A stretch of DNA of 64,000 nucleotides. Source: Nostoc sp. ATCC 53789 (lineage in GTDB: Bacteria > Cyanobacteriota > Cyanobacteriia > Cyanobacteriales > Nostocaceae). Position 1 is the stretch's first letter. Each line of letters opens with the position of its first letter. The stretch is taken from positions 3,248,501 to 3,312,500 of the forward strand of contig NZ_CP046703.1 in assembly GCF_009873495.1 (NCBI RefSeq), given 5' to 3'. This document shows, one piece after another, positions 52,527-62,168 of this stretch. Below the pieces are notes generated by a model that was given only the letters and a program-made list of their open reading frames with translations, was not told where the DNA came from and made no database searches. Position numbers and translations under genes: made by a program.

Positions 52527-53237
52527 TTATTTATTCTCCGGGTTGATGTCATCTGAAGAGTCAGATTCTTTAAGGCTTTCTACAGCTTTTTTAGGAAAAG
52601 TCCGACGATGGCGATACCAAGTAGACCCTGCTACTAGTATTCCAGTTAAGCCCAAAGCTAGTACTAGCGGCAAAAAATCACCTGTTTTGACTGCTTTCAA
52701 ACCAGAACTACCTAGTAGTACAAAAGGTAAGACACTAGGAACAGTACCAAGTGTTGTGCCCATAACATAATCTTTAAAGCTAATCGAAGTCAGTCCAGCA
52801 ACAAAGTTTACTAAGCCATAAGGCATGATTGGTACTAGTCGGATGGCAAACATATAAAAAAGCCCTCCACGCCGTACCTCCGCATCCATAGCTTGCCAGC
52901 GTCCTGCTAGTCGTTTTGCAACTGTTTTCCGTCCAATAGTACGAGTAAAAACGAAAGCAATAATTGCCGCAATAATTGCTCCAAAACTAGTCCAGAAAGT
53001 ACCCAGCCAAGGGCCAAAAATTGCACCTCCAGTCAAATTCAACACTGTTGAGGGCAGAACTAACATAGTTGCTACAACATACAAAGCAACATAAATAATC
53101 GGTGCCCAGATACCAGAAGCTTTCAGCAAAGCCTGAATTTGTGCTGGTTCAATACCGCCAATCAGATATACTCCTATACCAGTTGCAATTATGCAACTCA
53201 GCGTAAGTAGTAAAATACCAGTTTTTAAGTTCCACAC
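52527..53237 (-). CDS. TVP38/TMEM64 (SNARE-associated/VTT domain) membrane protein
   Basis: A 236-residue integral membrane protein of the DedA/TVP38/VTT group. The first helix is GILLLTLSCIIATGIGVYLIG; the VTT core has YVALYVVATMLVLPSTVLNLTGGAIFGPWLGTFWTSFGAIIAAIIAFVFTRTIGR, then FYMFAIRLVPIMPYGLVNFVAGLTSISFKDYVMGTTLGTVPSVLPFVLLG (the [F/Y]xxRLxPxxPxxxxNxxxG motif). The family moves lipids or couples to proton gradients. It ends with a polar tail. It may form a two-gene unit with the GT2 gene downstream. Confidence 0.9.
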   Translation of the reverse strand: MWNLKTGILLLTLSCIIATGIGVYLIGGIEPAQIQALLKASGIWAPIIYVALYVVATMLVLPSTVLNLTGGAIFGPWLGTFWTSFGAIIAAIIAFVFTRTIGRKTVAKRLAGRWQAMDAEVRRGGLFYMFAIRLVPIMPYGLVNFVAGLTSISFKDYVMGTTLGTVPSVLPFVLLGSSGLKAVKTGDFLPLVLALGLTGILVAGSTWYRHRRTFPKKAVESLKESDSSDDINPENK

Positions 53238-53627
53238 TAGAACTCTACTCCTACTTTTTTTGTAACATAACCCATCTTTCGCAAATATCCCTTTTAATTA
53301 ACTCGCATAAACGAGTCAAAAACGAAATGTCCTCAAGATGTTTTTCACAGCCGGAAGAATCTTGAGAACAGTTAAGTTTTTGACAATCCATTATTAAGGA
53401 TATGCCAGTGTAGCGATATTTGTTCAGTCTGGGGAATGTCAACAAAGAGGAAAGGGGGCAGGGGAGAATGGCACTAAGATAAGCGCAAACCCGTGATTTA
53501 ACTGGCTTTTGAGTGTGGGGAGCCAGATTTCTTCCCCATCCTCCCACACCTCCCACACCTCCCACACCTCCCCTGCCCCCTGTCTCTTCAGTCAAAGTTC
53601 TACATTAGAAAACCTAAGTTTTCCCGA
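53238..53627. other. Intergenic region with 9-bp tandem repeat
   Basis: Contains CCCACACCT tandem copies (about 53540-53572), also seen in inverse orientation at 61765-61850. The 114-codon minus-strand frame at 53251-53595 is an artefact of this G/C-rich repeat and is not called. Confidence 0.6.
53540..53572. repeat. 9-bp tandem repeat CCCACACCT
   Basis: About three to four copies of CCCACACCT in tandem. A sister array (GGTGTGGGA type) lies at about 61766-61792. Confidence 0.8.
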
Positions 53628-55523
53628 TTAAAACCTAAAGACAGTACGAACCCAAGCAAATAAACTATCAGGATTGCTGGCATCAGAGTCCGGTGCAGTA
53701 ATCCAGATTAAACCCGGTGTCACCTCAATATTATCTCCGATTTTATATTGGTAAAATGCCTCAACGTGCAGGGAGGTATCTTTGTCTGCTTGTCCTGCAC
53801 CTGCTCCCAAATTTACACCCTGACTGAGCCTGGTGAGTTTCGGCTCCATACCAACTAAAATCCCCCCTAAAGCACCCTCACTAAAAAGATCGGGGAATGC
53901 TAGTCCTACGGCCCAATCCATTGCACTACCATCACCGCGCCCCAAATAGCGGTGCGCTCCGTAACTTATCCACCCATTAATTGCCAACTTGGAATTAACT
54001 TGATAGAACGCCTGTAGTCCATAAAGATTGGCTACAGTTCCCGCTCCAGCTACGGTGCTGTTTACCAGGTTACTACCGACTGCTGGGCCGAAGTTTGTTC
54101 CGCTTAGACCTTGGGTATTTGCTGGACTATAAGTATTGACGTAAGTTGCCGCCACCCGAAAATTTCGATTAGAGGAGTAGTAGATTATCTGTGCTAAAGC
54201 TAAATACCTGCCTGTAAATAAGCCATTATTAGTTGTGGGATTACCACCGTTTGGTGCGCTGTATGCTATCCCTACTTGAACCTGTTTGCCTAATTTTTGG
54301 AGTATGGCAATTCCGGGCCCGCTATCTCCATAGTTATAGACCAAAGACCGCCGTGAAAATCGTGAAATCCCATTAGCACCGGTTGCAGAAGACGATTCAA
54401 AATATGGATTGATAGGGCCAGAAAGACCTATCTCACTAGCTCCATCAGATAGGGCATAAATGTTAACTTGAGTATCTGGATTAGGTAAAAAACGATACCG
54501 CACGCCACCGAGAAGAATAGTATTACGTGCAAAGGTAATACTGGAGTTATCAGCAGTTCTCCCCTCAAAAGTTCCTAATAATCCAGCTCTTGTTTGTCCC
54601 AATGATTCAATATTTCCACCTGACAGCGATAAGCTGAGTGAATCTTTACCGTTAAAACTGGTGTTTAACCGTAAAGTCGTTGAACCTTGAAGTGTGGCAT
54701 TGCGAGGTGCAGGTCTTTTGGTAACGACATTATTGCCAGCCAGAACCGAGCCAAGAACAATCTGCGCTCGACCTATAAGTTTAGTTGTGGTTGTAAACTG
54801 ATTTGCCTCTAATTTCGCAGTCCGCGTTTCCAAGTTATCTAAGCGTCCCCGAAATTGAGCAAGTTCTGGAGAAAATTGTTCTTGTAGTTTTTTGATGGCA
54901 TCCAAGTCTTCTCGTTTGACCAAATCTGCCGTTGAAGTCGCTATTAATTCATTGAGGCGATCTAAAGCAGCATTCAACCCAGCAGCAAATTCATACCGTG
55001 TTAGGGCACGATTCCCTTTAAATGTGTCATCTGTATATCCAGCAATTACACCGTAGCGCTCCACCAAAGACTGTAATGCTTGAAATGCCCAATCTGTGGG
55101 CAAAACATCTGACAGCTGCGAGACAGATGTCACTTGTCCTGCTGCATTATTTGGAGCTTTTTTATTAGTTGGTGGTGCAACTTCCAACAATTGCGAGACA
55201 GGTGTGACTCGTTCTGGGCTGGTAGCTTTTTTACCAGTTAGCGGTGGAATTGAAGAAGAAGGTAGGACGCAGGATAGCGCACAGGAAGCAGGAGGGGATG
55301 CGACCTCTCCTGGCCCTTTGCCTTCTGTCTCTATCGTTGAAGTTTCTAGTGTTTGATTGATAATTGCTTCTGGAGCTTTGTTCACTTCTGCTTCAGCAGT
55401 AGATACATCAGATTTAGGGAGTTCAGCGTGACTTTTTACTGGATAAAAAACCAGAATGGCTAGAATATCTAGCAATAAGAACGTGAACATTATGTATCTA
55501 TATTTAGAGCGAAAATTCGACAT
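53628..55523 (-). CDS. Cyanobacterial SLH-domain porin (OprB type)
   Basis: A 631-residue outer-membrane porin. The start at ATG 55523 (MSNFRSKYRYIMFTFLLLDILAILVFY) gives a signal sequence; TTG 55541 is less likely. A variable Pro/Ser-rich stretch with repeated VSQLLEV/VSQLSDV (about 60-135) leads to one SLH domain (TDWAFQALQSLVERYGVIAGYTDDTFKGNRALTRYEFAAGLNAALDRLNEL), a short coiled coil (FRGRLDNLETRTAKLEANQF), then a beta-barrel ending in FAWVRTVFRF, with the C-terminal Phe of outer-membrane proteins. SLH binds the peptidoglycan-linked polysaccharide. Its place between the two arms of the sulfonate region suggests outer-membrane entry of the substrates, but such porins are also general or iron-related. 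Confidence 0.92.
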   Translation of the reverse strand: MSNFRSKYRYIMFTFLLLDILAILVFYPVKSHAELPKSDVSTAEAEVNKAPEAIINQTLETSTIETEGKGPGEVASPPASCALSCVLPSSSIPPLTGKKATSPERVTPVSQLLEVAPPTNKKAPNNAAGQVTSVSQLSDVLPTDWAFQALQSLVERYGVIAGYTDDTFKGNRALTRYEFAAGLNAALDRLNELIATSTADLVKREDLDAIKKLQEQFSPELAQFRGRLDNLETRTAKLEANQFTTTTKLIGRAQIVLGSVLAGNNVVTKRPAPRNATLQGSTTLRLNTSFNGKDSLSLSLSGGNIESLGQTRAGLLGTFEGRTADNSSITFARNTILLGGVRYRFLPNPDTQVNIYALSDGASEIGLSGPINPYFESSSATGANGISRFSRRSLVYNYGDSGPGIAILQKLGKQVQVGIAYSAPNGGNPTTNNGLFTGRYLALAQIIYYSSNRNFRVAATYVNTYSPANTQGLSGTNFGPAVGSNLVNSTVAGAGTVANLYGLQAFYQVNSKLAINGWISYGAHRYLGRGDGSAMDWAVGLAFPDLFSEGALGGILVGMEPKLTRLSQGVNLGAGAGQADKDTSLHVEAFYQYKIGDNIEVTPGLIWITAPDSDASNPDSLFAWVRTVFRF

Positions 55524-56436
55524 TACCCTTGAACTCCTCAACCTGAAAAACGAATAAATTAGCTCTAGCTTTGACAGAAAAACTAGCGGAAATTATTGAT
55601 GAAATATTTGTGCTAAACCATTAGTTAATGAGTTAGCAAAGGTTCCCCTAGTAAGAAAAGTGCAAATCCTCGATAAATATCGTAAGCATTACTAGGCAAT
55701 TCAGTGTAGACTCCAAAACTCATAGAAAATTCTCAAAACAAAATTCAAAATTCGGTTTGATATTGGAGTGCGACTGGTGAGATAAGGCAACAAAATTCAT
55801 CCACGGCTACTGGCATCGACTAAATCTTGAATTTAATTCAAGGTATTGATTGACAATTAACATTAGCTGAATACACTAATTAGTAAGCAGCTAGATTTCA
55901 CAATCTCAATTGTTAAGAAAAGCAGATAAAACGATAAGTCGATAGATTTACCGGATTTTGCGTAAAATTATCTTTGCATAGAGCTTGTTACAATGCAAGA
56001 CCCAGTATTTATTCATGAAGAGAAAATATATCAAAATTATTGGTTAGGTCAACTCAACCCAAGCAACTGCGATCGCGTAGCGTGCCGTAGGCGTTCGCAT
56101 CGCGTACCGTAGGTAATCGCCGCAGATAGCCACTCGGTAAAAATCCCCTATCCCTATATTTATGAGGATTCCTCCTGCCTATTCCCTCTTCCCTATTCCC
56201 TCCTCCCTATTCCCTCCCTTTTGCCTTACTCGATTAAAAGTTGTATTTTCCAACACAGCAATTCTGACTACAAAAGTGTCAAAATTACCGACTAAGGAGT
56301 TCGTTATTCAGGCAGCCCTTTTTTACTAATGGTTAAATTAGGCTTGATTTTTAGATAATATCGGGTAGAATTTTGTCTATAAAATACGGCAATTCGATCG
56401 GATAATCGTATATTAAGTTCTCATACCCTGATAGAT
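55524..56436. other. Large intergenic region between porin and ssuD
   Basis: About 910 bases between divergent genes. It contains a palindromic repeat cluster at 56069-56120 (GCGATCGCGTAGCGTGCCGT, GTAGGCG...) and tandem CCTATTCCCTCT units (about 56177-56219). It must carry the porin and ssuD promoters. No gene recognised. Confidence 0.55.
56069..56120. repeat. Palindromic repeat cluster
   Basis: GCGATCGCGTAGCGTGCCGT, AGGCGTTCGC and CGCGTACCGTAGG recall the repeat found within the Uma2 gene (35452-35505) and near 20745-20770. Confidence 0.55.
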
Positions 56437-57585
56437 ATGGAAATTCTCTGGTTTATTCCTACTGGATCTCATGACGGACGCTATTTAGGCACAGATATTG
56501 GCTCTCGTGTTGCCACACCTGATTATTTGCAGCAAATTGCTCAAGCTGTGGATAATTTAGGCTACACGGGTGCATTGTTACCCACAGGGAGTTCTTGTGA
56601 AGATGCTTGGATAACTGCCGCCGCTTTTATATCTGTCACCAAGCAGATGAAATTTCTCGTAGCAATTCGTCCAGGAATTACTTCTCCTGGTGCTGCTGCA
56701 CGGATGGCAGCAACATTTGATCGGATTTCTAAAGGAAGATTGTTAATTAATGTGGTGACAGGTGGAGATCCGGTGCAACTCGCTGGAGATGGCTTGCATC
56801 TTAGTCATGACGATCGCTATGATTTAACCGATGAATTTCTTACTGTTTGGCGGGGTATCGTCAGTGGGGAAACAGTCGATTTTAAAGGAAACTACCTGGA
56901 TATCAAAGGTGGTAAACTCCTATTTCCGCCAGTCCAAAAACCCTATCCACCATTGTGGTTTGGTGGCTCATCTGCGGCTGCAAAGCGCGTTGCTGCTAAA
57001 CATATAGATGTTTATCTAACTTGGGGCGAACCTCCACAGCAAGTTGCTCAAAAGATTGCTGAGGTTAAACGACTGGCGGCTGAACAAGGTAGAACAGTCC
57101 GCTTTGGGATTCGCTTGCATGTAATTGTGCGAGAAACCGAGTCTGCGGCTTGGGATGCAGCCAATGAGCTAATTAAGTATGTTGATGAGGATGCGATCGC
57201 AAAAGCTCAACAACACCTAGCTAGTTCTGATTCTGAAGGACAGCGACGGATGAGTCAACTACATAGTGGTAGTCGAGAAACCCTAGAGATTAGCCCCAAC
57301 CTATGGACAGGAATTGGATTAGTGCGGGGTGGTGCTGGTACAGCCCTAGTTGGAGATCCCGATACTGTTGCCGCTAGGATGCTGGAATATCAAGATTTGG
57401 GCATAGAAACCTTTGTGTTCTCTGGATATCCCCATTTAGAAGAGGCATATCGCACAGCTGAATTATTATTTCCACGTTTACCTTTGCAGAAACAAACTGC
57501 ACCGCTAACGCCACCAGTCTTGAGTACTGTTAGCGAAATAGTTAGCAGTGAAAAATTTGCTAAACAACTAACGAGCGCTTCATGA
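56437..57585 (+). CDS. ssuD: FMNH2-dependent alkanesulfonate monooxygenase
   Basis: Oxidatively splits alkanesulfonates to an aldehyde and sulfite with FMNH2 and O2. The 382-residue luciferase-fold protein matches Ssu[124 protein letters not shown] and the C-terminal [39 protein letters not shown]. The SsuE flavin reductase gene is not in the window, so reduced FMN must come from elsewhere. It is the first gene of the ssuDCB arm on the plus strand. Confidence 0.95.
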   Translation: MEILWFIPTGSHDGRYLGTDIGSRVATPDYLQQIAQAVDNLGYTGALLPTGSSCEDAWITAAAFISVTKQMKFLVAIRPGITSPGAAARMAATFDRISKGRLLINVVTGGDPVQLAGDGLHLSHDDRYDLTDEFLTVWRGIVSGETVDFKGNYLDIKGGKLLFPPVQKPYPPLWFGGSSAAAKRVAAKHIDVYLTWGEPPQQVAQKIAEVKRLAAEQGRTVRFGIRLHVIVRETESAAWDAANELIKYVDEDAIAKAQQHLASSDSEGQRRMSQLHSGSRETLEISPNLWTGIGLVRGGAGTALVGDPDTVAARMLEYQDLGIETFVFSGYPHLEEAYRTAELLFPRLPLQKQTAPLTPPVLSTVSEIVSSEKFAKQLTSAS

Positions 57586-57678
57586 ATAATTCGTAATTCG
57601 TAATTTACTCTTTAATTACGAATTATGGTAACGATGCTTCTAGATTCATCTTTGCGGAAATCTAAAATCTAAAATCCC

Positions 57679-58506
57679 ATGACTATTACCCTTAAACATA
57701 CCAAAAGAAACAATAATATATCCCTGAGCGAGGTGTTAGAAAACCCGCAAATCGATAAAATAGTTCCCTGGATTGTACCCGTTCTAGTGCTAGTACTTTG
57801 GGAATTTGCTTCCAGAACTGGTTTACTTTCAACCAGAATTTTACCTGCCCCTAGTGGCGTAATCGCTACAGCCATTAGACTAGCCTCCACCGGAGAACTT
57901 TTTCAGCATATAGGAATTAGTGCTGGACGGGCGATATCTGGTTTTATAGTTGGTGGCAGTATTGGGTTCGGTTTGGGATTGCTCAATGGCTTTTCCCGTA
58001 TAGCAGAAAAGTTATTGGATAGTTCTTTGCAAATGCTCCGGACTATCCCTAATTTGGCATTAATTCCCCTGGTAATTCTCTGGTTTGGTATCGGCGATCA
58101 AGCTAGATTATTTTTAGTGTCTATGGGGGTATTTTTCCCGTTATATCTTAATACATTTCATGGCATTCGCAGTGTAGATCCTGGGCTGATTGAAATGGGA
58201 AAAGTCTATGGATTGAAAACACCACAACTTCTGTGGCAAATTATTTTTCCAGGAGCTTTATCTTCAATTCTCGTCGGTGTCCGTTTTTCTTTGGGGATTA
58301 TGTGGCTGACATTAATTGTGGCAGAAACGATCGCAGCGGATTCTGGACTGGGTTATATGGCAATGAATGCCCGTGAATTTATGCAAACTGATGTTGTGGT
58401 TTTGAGTATTGTTATCTATGCACTGCTGGGTAAATTAGCAGATGCTGTTGCCAGAGGGTTAGAAACCAAATTCTTGGCTTGGAATCCTAACTATCAAAGG
58501 TCATAA
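57679..58506 (+). CDS. ssuC: Sulfonate ABC transporter permease
   Basis: A 275-residue permease of the SsuC/TauC type (BPD_transp_1 fold). Several hydrophobic segments are visible: WIVPVLVLVLWEFASR, AISGFIVGGSIGFGLGLLNGF, LRTIPNLALIPLVILWFGIGDQARLFLVSMGVFFPLYLN, and toward the end VVVLSIVIYALLGKLADA. The cytoplasmic EAA loop that contacts the ATPase reads EMGKVYGLKTPQLLWQIIFPGALSSILVGVR. It follows ssuD by 93 bases and precedes ssuB. It is the only sulfonate permease in the window and thus the probable partner of all three binding proteins. Confidence 0.95.
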   Translation: MTITLKHTKRNNNISLSEVLENPQIDKIVPWIVPVLVLVLWEFASRTGLLSTRILPAPSGVIATAIRLASTGELFQHIGISAGRAISGFIVGGSIGFGLGLLNGFSRIAEKLLDSSLQMLRTIPNLALIPLVILWFGIGDQARLFLVSMGVFFPLYLNTFHGIRSVDPGLIEMGKVYGLKTPQLLWQIIFPGALSSILVGVRFSLGIMWLTLIVAETIAADSGLGYMAMNAREFMQTDVVVLSIVIYALLGKLADAVARGLETKFLAWNPNYQRS

Positions 58507-58617
58507 ATGGCAAAATCACCAAGGTCAAATCTTAAAAACTCTTGATTTTGGGTGTAGTTTTCAAATTCAATATTTCACCAAATAATTCAATCCCAATCGT
58601 TCTGAGAAAATGAGGTT

Positions 58618-59394
58618 TTGCAAGTGAGTTATAATGTACAAGGTACGCAACTAAGTATTTTGGATTTGACGAAATCTTTCGGTAATAAAACTGTTTTAAA
58701 CTCGCTAAACTTAGAAGTTGAAGCAGGTGAATTTGTCGCTATCGTCGGACGTAGTGGTTGTGGTAAAAGTACCTTATTGCGTCTGGTGTCAGGATTAGAT
58801 AAAGCAACTTCAGGCGGAATACTACTGGATGGAGAACCACTGCGTAGACTCAGCCGCTCTGTAACAGTGATGTTTCAAGACCCCCGCTTACTGCCGTGGA
58901 AGCGCGTTGTTCAGAATGTGGGGTTAGGCTTGGAAGGCAATTGGCGTGAAAAAGCTTTGTGGGCACTCGATAAAGTCGGACTCAAAGATCGGGCTGATGA
59001 GTGGCCTTATGTCTTATCTGGTGGACAACGGCAACGGGTGTCATTGGCAAGGGCATTAGTTAGCCAGCCCCGTTTGTTATTGTTAGATGAACCTTTAGGA
59101 GCATTAGATGCTCTAACTCGTCAAGAGATGCAGGGTTTGATAGAGAACTTATGGCAAGAGCGGAGATTTACTGCATTTTTGGTGACTCACGATGTAGAAG
59201 AAGCTGTGGCGTTGGCAGACCGAGTGATAGTGATTGATGAAGGACGTATTTCTCTCGATTTACCTGTAAAACTTTCACGTCCGCGAGATAGAAGTAGCGA
59301 AGTGTTTATCAATATCAGAGAAGCAGTTCTTCAGCGAGTAATGAGCAATGAAAGTACTCAGTCAAATAACCAATTGTTGCAGTTGAGTAGTTGA
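58618..59394 (+). CDS. ssuB: Sulfonate ABC transporter ATP-binding protein
   Basis: A 258-residue ABC ATPase driving sulfonate uptake. Walker A is GRSGCGKST, the Q-loop is [19 protein letters not shown] (typical of SsuB/TauB), signature LSGGQRQR, Walker [13 protein letters not shown], and H-loop [15 protein letters not shown]. The start is ambiguous: TTG 58618 or GTG 58624 ([15 protein letters not shown]), both close together. It is 111 bases downstream of ssuC. The order D-C-B without A and E differs from the E. coli ssuEADCB operon. Confidence 0.95.
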   Translation: MQVSYNVQGTQLSILDLTKSFGNKTVLNSLNLEVEAGEFVAIVGRSGCGKSTLLRLVSGLDKATSGGILLDGEPLRRLSRSVTVMFQDPRLLPWKRVVQNVGLGLEGNWREKALWALDKVGLKDRADEWPYVLSGGQRQRVSLARALVSQPRLLLLDEPLGALDALTRQEMQGLIENLWQERRFTAFLVTHDVEEAVALADRVIVIDEGRISLDLPVKLSRPRDRSSEVFINIREAVLQRVMSNESTQSNNQLLQLSS

Positions 59395-59730
59395 GATTTA
59401 GCTTTCGTTAGTTGATTAATGTAATGCTTGAGGTAGCTGTGGTAAAAATAGGCTACTTCGAGAATCAATGTTATTAATATAGTTATCTAATTTGCGAAAA
59501 ATAATTTTTTATCGAAAAAGGAGTCAAGAGTTAGAATTCTATTAGGTATTCTGACCGAAAAAGCGCTTGATTCTGAATTCTCCTTCAAAGCAAACCGCAG
59601 AGACGCAGAGAACACAGAGAGAATAAAGAGATATTGCCACAAATCATTTAGTAAATAGTGCTTTTATTTATTAGTAAACCAGAAGCAATTTATAGAGATA
59701 TTTCTGTAAATAGAAAAGAGGTGATCTACC
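59395..59730. other. Intergenic region upstream of hydroxyacid dehydrogenase genes
   Basis: Contains one AACCGCAGAGACGCAGAG-type repeat (about 59590-59625). A good ribosome-binding site AGAGGTGAT precedes the next ATG. No gene. Confidence 0.5.
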
Positions 59731-60678
59731 ATGAAACTGATCTTACCGCTCGATCTCGTTGCTGACATTGAGCCTCATCTACCGCCTGATACAGAGGTTG
59801 TCACAGTAGATGTTGAAGGAAATTTAGATGGGGATGCTACTGATGCTGAAGTTTATTTTAGTTGGTTTTTAACCAGAAGCCCGACGCTACATAAAATAAT
59901 AGCAGCAGCACCTGCACTGCGTTGGCATCATGCACCAAATGCAGGCGTGAATCACATCCTGACACCAACTTATTTGGAAAGAGATATTATCCTCACAAAT
60001 GGGGCTGGGGTGCATGGAATTCCGATCGCAGAATTTGCGATCGCTTATATCCTAGCTCATGCCAAACACCTGCAAGAATTATATGCTCTACAAGCAGAAC
60101 GTCACTGGAAAAGAGGCTTTGCCATCCAAGAATTGACAGATGCGACCTTACTAATTATCGGTGCCGGTGGTATTGGTCAAGAAATCGCCGCCCGTGCTAA
60201 ACCCTTCGGCTTAAGAATTATTGGCAGTCGCCGTCATCCCCAAGAGCTACCAAATTTTGATAAAGTAGTGGGTGCTGATGAATGGCGATCGCTTCTGCCA
60301 GGAGTTGATTATGTAGTTATTGCAACACCTCTAACTCCAGAAACCAAAGAATTTATTGATGAATCTGTATTGCGATCACTCCCAAAACATGCCTACCTAA
60401 TTAATATTGCTCGCGGTGGCCTAGTCGATGAATCGGCTTTAATAAAAGCACTCACAGAAGGTTGGATTGCAGGTGCAGCATTAGACACAGTTAACTCAGA
60501 ACCGTTACCACCACAAAGTCCTTTATGGTCACTTCCTAACATCTTTATCACACCTCATATTTCTAGCGATTCCCCAAAAATTAAACAGCGTTCAATAGCA
60601 CTATTTATTGATAATCTGAAGCGTTACCAAGCTGGTCAACCATTACGAAATGTAGTAGATAAAGAAGCAGGATACTAA
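59731..60678 (+). CDS. D-2-hydroxyacid dehydrogenase, paralogue 1
   Basis: A 315-residue NAD(P)-dependent enzyme that interconverts 2-hydroxy and 2-oxo acids (glyoxylate/hydroxypyruvate reductase type). The NAD-binding motif is LLIIGAGGIGQEIAARAKPFGLRIIGSRRHP, and the catalytic set is Arg in NIARGGLVDE, Glu in NSEPLPPQSPLW, and His in IFITPHIS. An N-terminal substrate domain starts MKLILPLDLVADIEPHLPPDTEVV. It is followed by a similar gene at 60767, a tandem duplication. Its place after ssuDCB suggests it handles the hydroxy- or keto-acid left after sulfonate breakdown (for example from sulfolactate-like compounds). Confidence 0.9.
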   Translation: MKLILPLDLVADIEPHLPPDTEVVTVDVEGNLDGDATDAEVYFSWFLTRSPTLHKIIAAAPALRWHHAPNAGVNHILTPTYLERDIILTNGAGVHGIPIAEFAIAYILAHAKHLQELYALQAERHWKRGFAIQELTDATLLIIGAGGIGQEIAARAKPFGLRIIGSRRHPQELPNFDKVVGADEWRSLLPGVDYVVIATPLTPETKEFIDESVLRSLPKHAYLINIARGGLVDESALIKALTEGWIAGAALDTVNSEPLPPQSPLWSLPNIFITPHISSDSPKIKQRSIALFIDNLKRYQAGQPLRNVVDKEAGY

Positions 60679-60766
60679 AGAATTAAAAATTAAAAATTAA
60701 AAATGAAGAGGTGTTGCCAATTGGGTTACACAATCCAAAATCTAAAATGGAATTAGGGAGTAGCAA

Positions 60767-61717
60767 ATGGTGAAATTGATTTTACCCGATCATCTCATTG
60801 CTGATATTGAGCCTTATCTACCGCCTGATATAGATGTTGTGGAGGTGGATAGTGAAGGTAATCTTGATGGTGATGTCAGTGATGCAGAAGTTTATGTCAA
60901 CGGATTTTACTTGAAAACTTCTACCCTTGACAAAGTATTGACAGCAGCGCCCAGGCTGCGTTGGCAACAGTCGCCGAGTGCTGGCGTGAATCACATCCTT
61001 ACGCCAAATTTTTTGCAAAAAGATATTATCCTCACTAATGGCGCAGGGGTTCACGCGATTCCAATTTCGGAATTTGTACTGGCATTCATGCTTTATCACG
61101 CCAAGAATCTGCGAAAATTGCAAACTTTGCAGGATGAACACACCTGGGTGAGAGGAGTGTTTCTCGAAGAGTTAGCAGACGCGACTTTATTAATTCTCGG
61201 CACTGGGAATATAGGTCAAGCGATCGCATCTCGCGCTAAAGCCTTTGGTGTTAAAGTTTGGGGGAGTCGCCGCCATCCCGAACCCCTACCGAATTTTGAC
61301 AAGATCGTTGGTGCTGATGAATGGCGATCGCTCCTACCCGCAGCCGACTATGTAGTAATTGCCACGCCACTAACCCCAGAAACGAAAGGCTTGATCGATG
61401 AAGCCGCCTTGCGCTCTATGCGTCAGTCTGCTTACTTAATTAATATTGCTCGTGGTGCGATCGTTGATGAAACAGCATTATTCACCGCACTAAGTGAGGG
61501 ATGGATTGCAGGTGCTGGATTAGATACAGTGGCTACAGAACCTCTGCCACCGGAAAGTCCTTTGTGGTCGTTGCCGAACGCCTTTATCACCCCCCATTGT
61601 TCAGCCCTATCACCACGACTGAGAGAGCGCATAGCACAACTGTTTATCGACAATCTTAAACGCTATCAAACCGGTCAACCCTTGCGGAATGTCGTAGACA
61701 AGAAAGCGGGATATTGA
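60767..61717 (+). CDS. D-2-hydroxyacid dehydrogenase, paralogue 2
   Basis: A 316-residue sister of the preceding gene (about 65-70% identical by eye), with the same landmarks: VKLILPDHLIADIEPYLPPDIDVV, LLILGTGNIGQAIASRAKAFGVKVWGSRRHP, Arg in NIARGAIVDE, Glu in ATEPLPPESPLW and His in AFITPHCS. The NAD(P)-binding loop keeps the SRRHP ending in both, suggesting NADP preference. The differences in the N-terminal domain may change substrate. It is 88 bases downstream; the pair is likely co-transcribed. Confidence 0.9.
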   Translation: MVKLILPDHLIADIEPYLPPDIDVVEVDSEGNLDGDVSDAEVYVNGFYLKTSTLDKVLTAAPRLRWQQSPSAGVNHILTPNFLQKDIILTNGAGVHAIPISEFVLAFMLYHAKNLRKLQTLQDEHTWVRGVFLEELADATLLILGTGNIGQAIASRAKAFGVKVWGSRRHPEPLPNFDKIVGADEWRSLLPAADYVVIATPLTPETKGLIDEAALRSMRQSAYLINIARGAIVDETALFTALSEGWIAGAGLDTVATEPLPPESPLWSLPNAFITPHCSALSPRLRERIAQLFIDNLKRYQTGQPLRNVVDKKAGY

Positions 61718-62168
61718 TTGGGAATTGGGAATTGGGCATTAGCCTGGATTTCTCACTTGTGAGAAATCCAAGGGGTGTGGGAGGTGTGGGAAGTGTGGGA
61801 GGATGGGGAAGAAGTCTTACCCCCCACACTCCCCACACTCCTCTTCGGTCACTCTCCGAACACAAGAATCAAAAGCAATGTTTAAACCTTAGACTAGGGT
61901 TGGGTTTGTGGCTTTATTTTCTAGTATGATAAATATCATCATCGCTTTATCATGAAACTCTTGTGTAGCAAGAACTTCATCTTTTTATCTGGGAAAAGTG
62001 ACACAAGAGGGATATCTAGAGAGGCAATCCAATAAAAGTAGTGAATACTAACTTTGGATACTTTTAGTATTTTTTCAATTGTTCTAAATAAACAGCAACC
62101 ACTATCATAATGCTGTTACATCTTTGTTAAGAATAGTTACAAGTTCTTAACACAAGGAAATATCTCGT
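61718..62168. other. Intergenic region with G-rich tandem repeat
   Basis: Near 61766-61850 a GTGTGGGAG-type array and its complement CCCCACACTC form a possible long hairpin (GGGGTGTGGGAGG ... CCCCCCACACTCC). Related to the array at 53540-53572. The rest is AT-rich and probably holds the NDH-2 gene promoter. Confidence 0.6.
61766..61850. repeat. Inverted pair of GTGTGGGAG-type tandem repeats
   Basis: GGGGTGTGGGAGGTGTGGGA near 61768 faces CCCCCCACACTCCCCACACT near 61822, with about 30 bases between; can fold as a hairpin. Confidence 0.65.

Noticed and set aside
53251..53595. 114-codon minus-strand frame beginning with a Gly-rich GGVGGVGGVGG run
   Set aside because: Made by the CCCACACCT tandem repeat in intergenic DNA; no ribosome-binding site or protein-like composition.
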